Source: Chitinispirillia bacterium (GTDB lineage: Bacteria > Fibrobacterota > Chitinivibrionia > Chitinivibrionales > Chitinispirillaceae). Taken from it: a DNA stretch of 53,324 nucleotides. Of this stretch, positions 52,770 to 53,324 are shown piece after piece. The number at the start of each line of letters is the position of its first letter. Position 1 is the stretch's first letter. A program made the position numbers and the translations under genes. The stretch lies in contig WRCH01000005.1 of NCBI GenBank assembly GCA_009784115.1, positions 1 through 53,324 of the forward strand, read 5' to 3'. The notes beneath the pieces are model-generated. The model was not told where the DNA came from. It ran no database searches and saw nothing but the letters and a program-made list of their open reading frames with translations.

Positions 52770-53324
52770 ATGGGGACGGGGGCCATAAGTAATGCTGTTG
52801 GCAAATATGTGTCAGATAATTCACGCAACAGCGCTTGGGGACAGGGCGCAATCAGGCAAATTTCCGAAAATCTTCAACGCGAATTGCCGGGACTTCGTGG
52901 TTTTTCCGAGGCGGCAATTAAAAAAATGCGGTTGTTTTACGAAAGCTGGCAGCCGATTTTTATAAATCGTTCATTATCAATGAACGATTTGACACTGACC
53001 CAAAATCAAATCTCAAATCAAGCCGAAAATGGCAAAATTTTAGTGGCTTTGCCGCATAGCGATGAAATTACTCTTGATTTAAACCTGCTATTAAGGCATT
53101 TAAGCGGCTTTACGATATCCGACTTCCCAATAAACGAGTTTTTGCGCGTAGGCTTTACACATCATTCCGAAATACTGGCAAAAGAAAAATCTCTGAATGG
53201 GAGATTGTTCTATATCTCACGATGTGCCGTTGAATTTTTGAGCGTGGAAGCACTTAAATCCAACTTGCGCGGCAATCTTTACGCAAAGTTAGGCACTCTG
53301 CCAAATAACTTTTTGCAAACATTG
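52770..53324 (+). pseudogene. DUF1016 (YhcG-like) PD-(D/E)XK nuclease, N-terminally truncated, runs off window
   Basis: An open frame of 185 codons continuing beyond the window end. The sequence from residue 10 (VGKYVSDNSRNSAWGQGAIR, ISENLQRELPGLRGFSEAAI, KKMRLFYESWQPIF) matches the DUF1016 N-terminal domain. Active members begin about 40 residues earlier, with a helix such as AMLLLYWDIGK. Here only MGTGAISNA precedes the match, there is no Shine-Dalgarno sequence, and the upstream DNA belongs to the XRE gene in another frame. The 5' end is therefore probably lost, and only the C-terminal nuclease part, off the window, would decide whether it still works. A short functional variant is possible. 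Confidence 0.7.

Overview
The window looks like a chromosomal stretch of a Gram-negative bacterium of the Fibrobacterota (Fibrobacter or Chitinispirillia-like), probably an uncultured gut lineage. This rests on a fibro-slime-domain protein, several very large secreted proteins ending in a FlgD-Ig/type IX-like C-terminal domain, a Minf_1886-family gene, and a mid-GC genome with many intergenic palindromes. Taxonomy is inferred from gene content only.

Region by region: 1-3.5 kb has a winged-helix protein, a small membrane protein and a nifS-nadA pair (cysteine desulfurase plus the Fe-S enzyme quinolinate synthase of NAD synthesis). 3.5-7.4 kb has a Minf_1886 protein, an unusual STAS-TM-PEGA protein, tRNA-Arg(CCG) and hemB. 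7.6-23.3 kb is dominated by secreted giants: a GLUG/MBG repeat protein, a Cys-rich protein, a fibro-slime protein and a beta-helix protein, interrupted by a three-gene operon (membrane/HTH protein, NAT-like enzyme, DUF4416). 23.5-29.5 kb carries housekeeping genes: ROK glucokinase, ligA, M29 aminopeptidase and a TIGR02757 protein. 29.4-35.5 kb (minus strand) is a compact exopolysaccharide locus: Wza-like lipoprotein, Wzc-like tyrosine kinase, an asparagine-synthase homologue without the glutaminase cysteine, and a deacetylase-like protein. 35.8-40.6 kb has a lone receiver protein behind a sigma-54 promoter, a secreted EEP-family nuclease/phosphatase and a Slt-type lytic transglycosylase. 40.8-44.6 kb has a toxin-antitoxin pair, a beta-propeller protein, inositol-phosphate synthase and a tiny flagellar-rod-like protein. 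44.6-48.4 kb (minus) is a tightly overlapped operon moxR-DUF58-lipM-like-murG. 48.6-52.2 kb has a STAS protein and a 1027-residue membrane/spermidine-synthase fusion. The right edge has an XRE regulator and a DUF1016 (YhcG-like) nuclease that lacks its N-terminus and runs off the window.

Two families of intergenic palindromes recur. One is a roughly 105-nt MITE-like hairpin with TATACTG termini (five near-complete copies and two fragments). The other is a set of short GC-rich palindromes. Both sit in gaps next to stop codons or promoters.

The most unusual observations are: two genes whose only well-placed start codons are non-canonical (ATT for the STAS-PEGA gene, ACG for nifS), both with Shine-Dalgarno-like sequences 5 nt upstream; the asparagine-synthase homologue with a dismantled glutaminase site inside an EPS locus with no glycosyltransferase; an isolated 98-residue flagellar-rod-like protein; and a potentially structured leader ahead of a 61-residue protein. 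I did not identify a clear new defence or mobile system. No database searches were possible, so family names come from recognised motifs.
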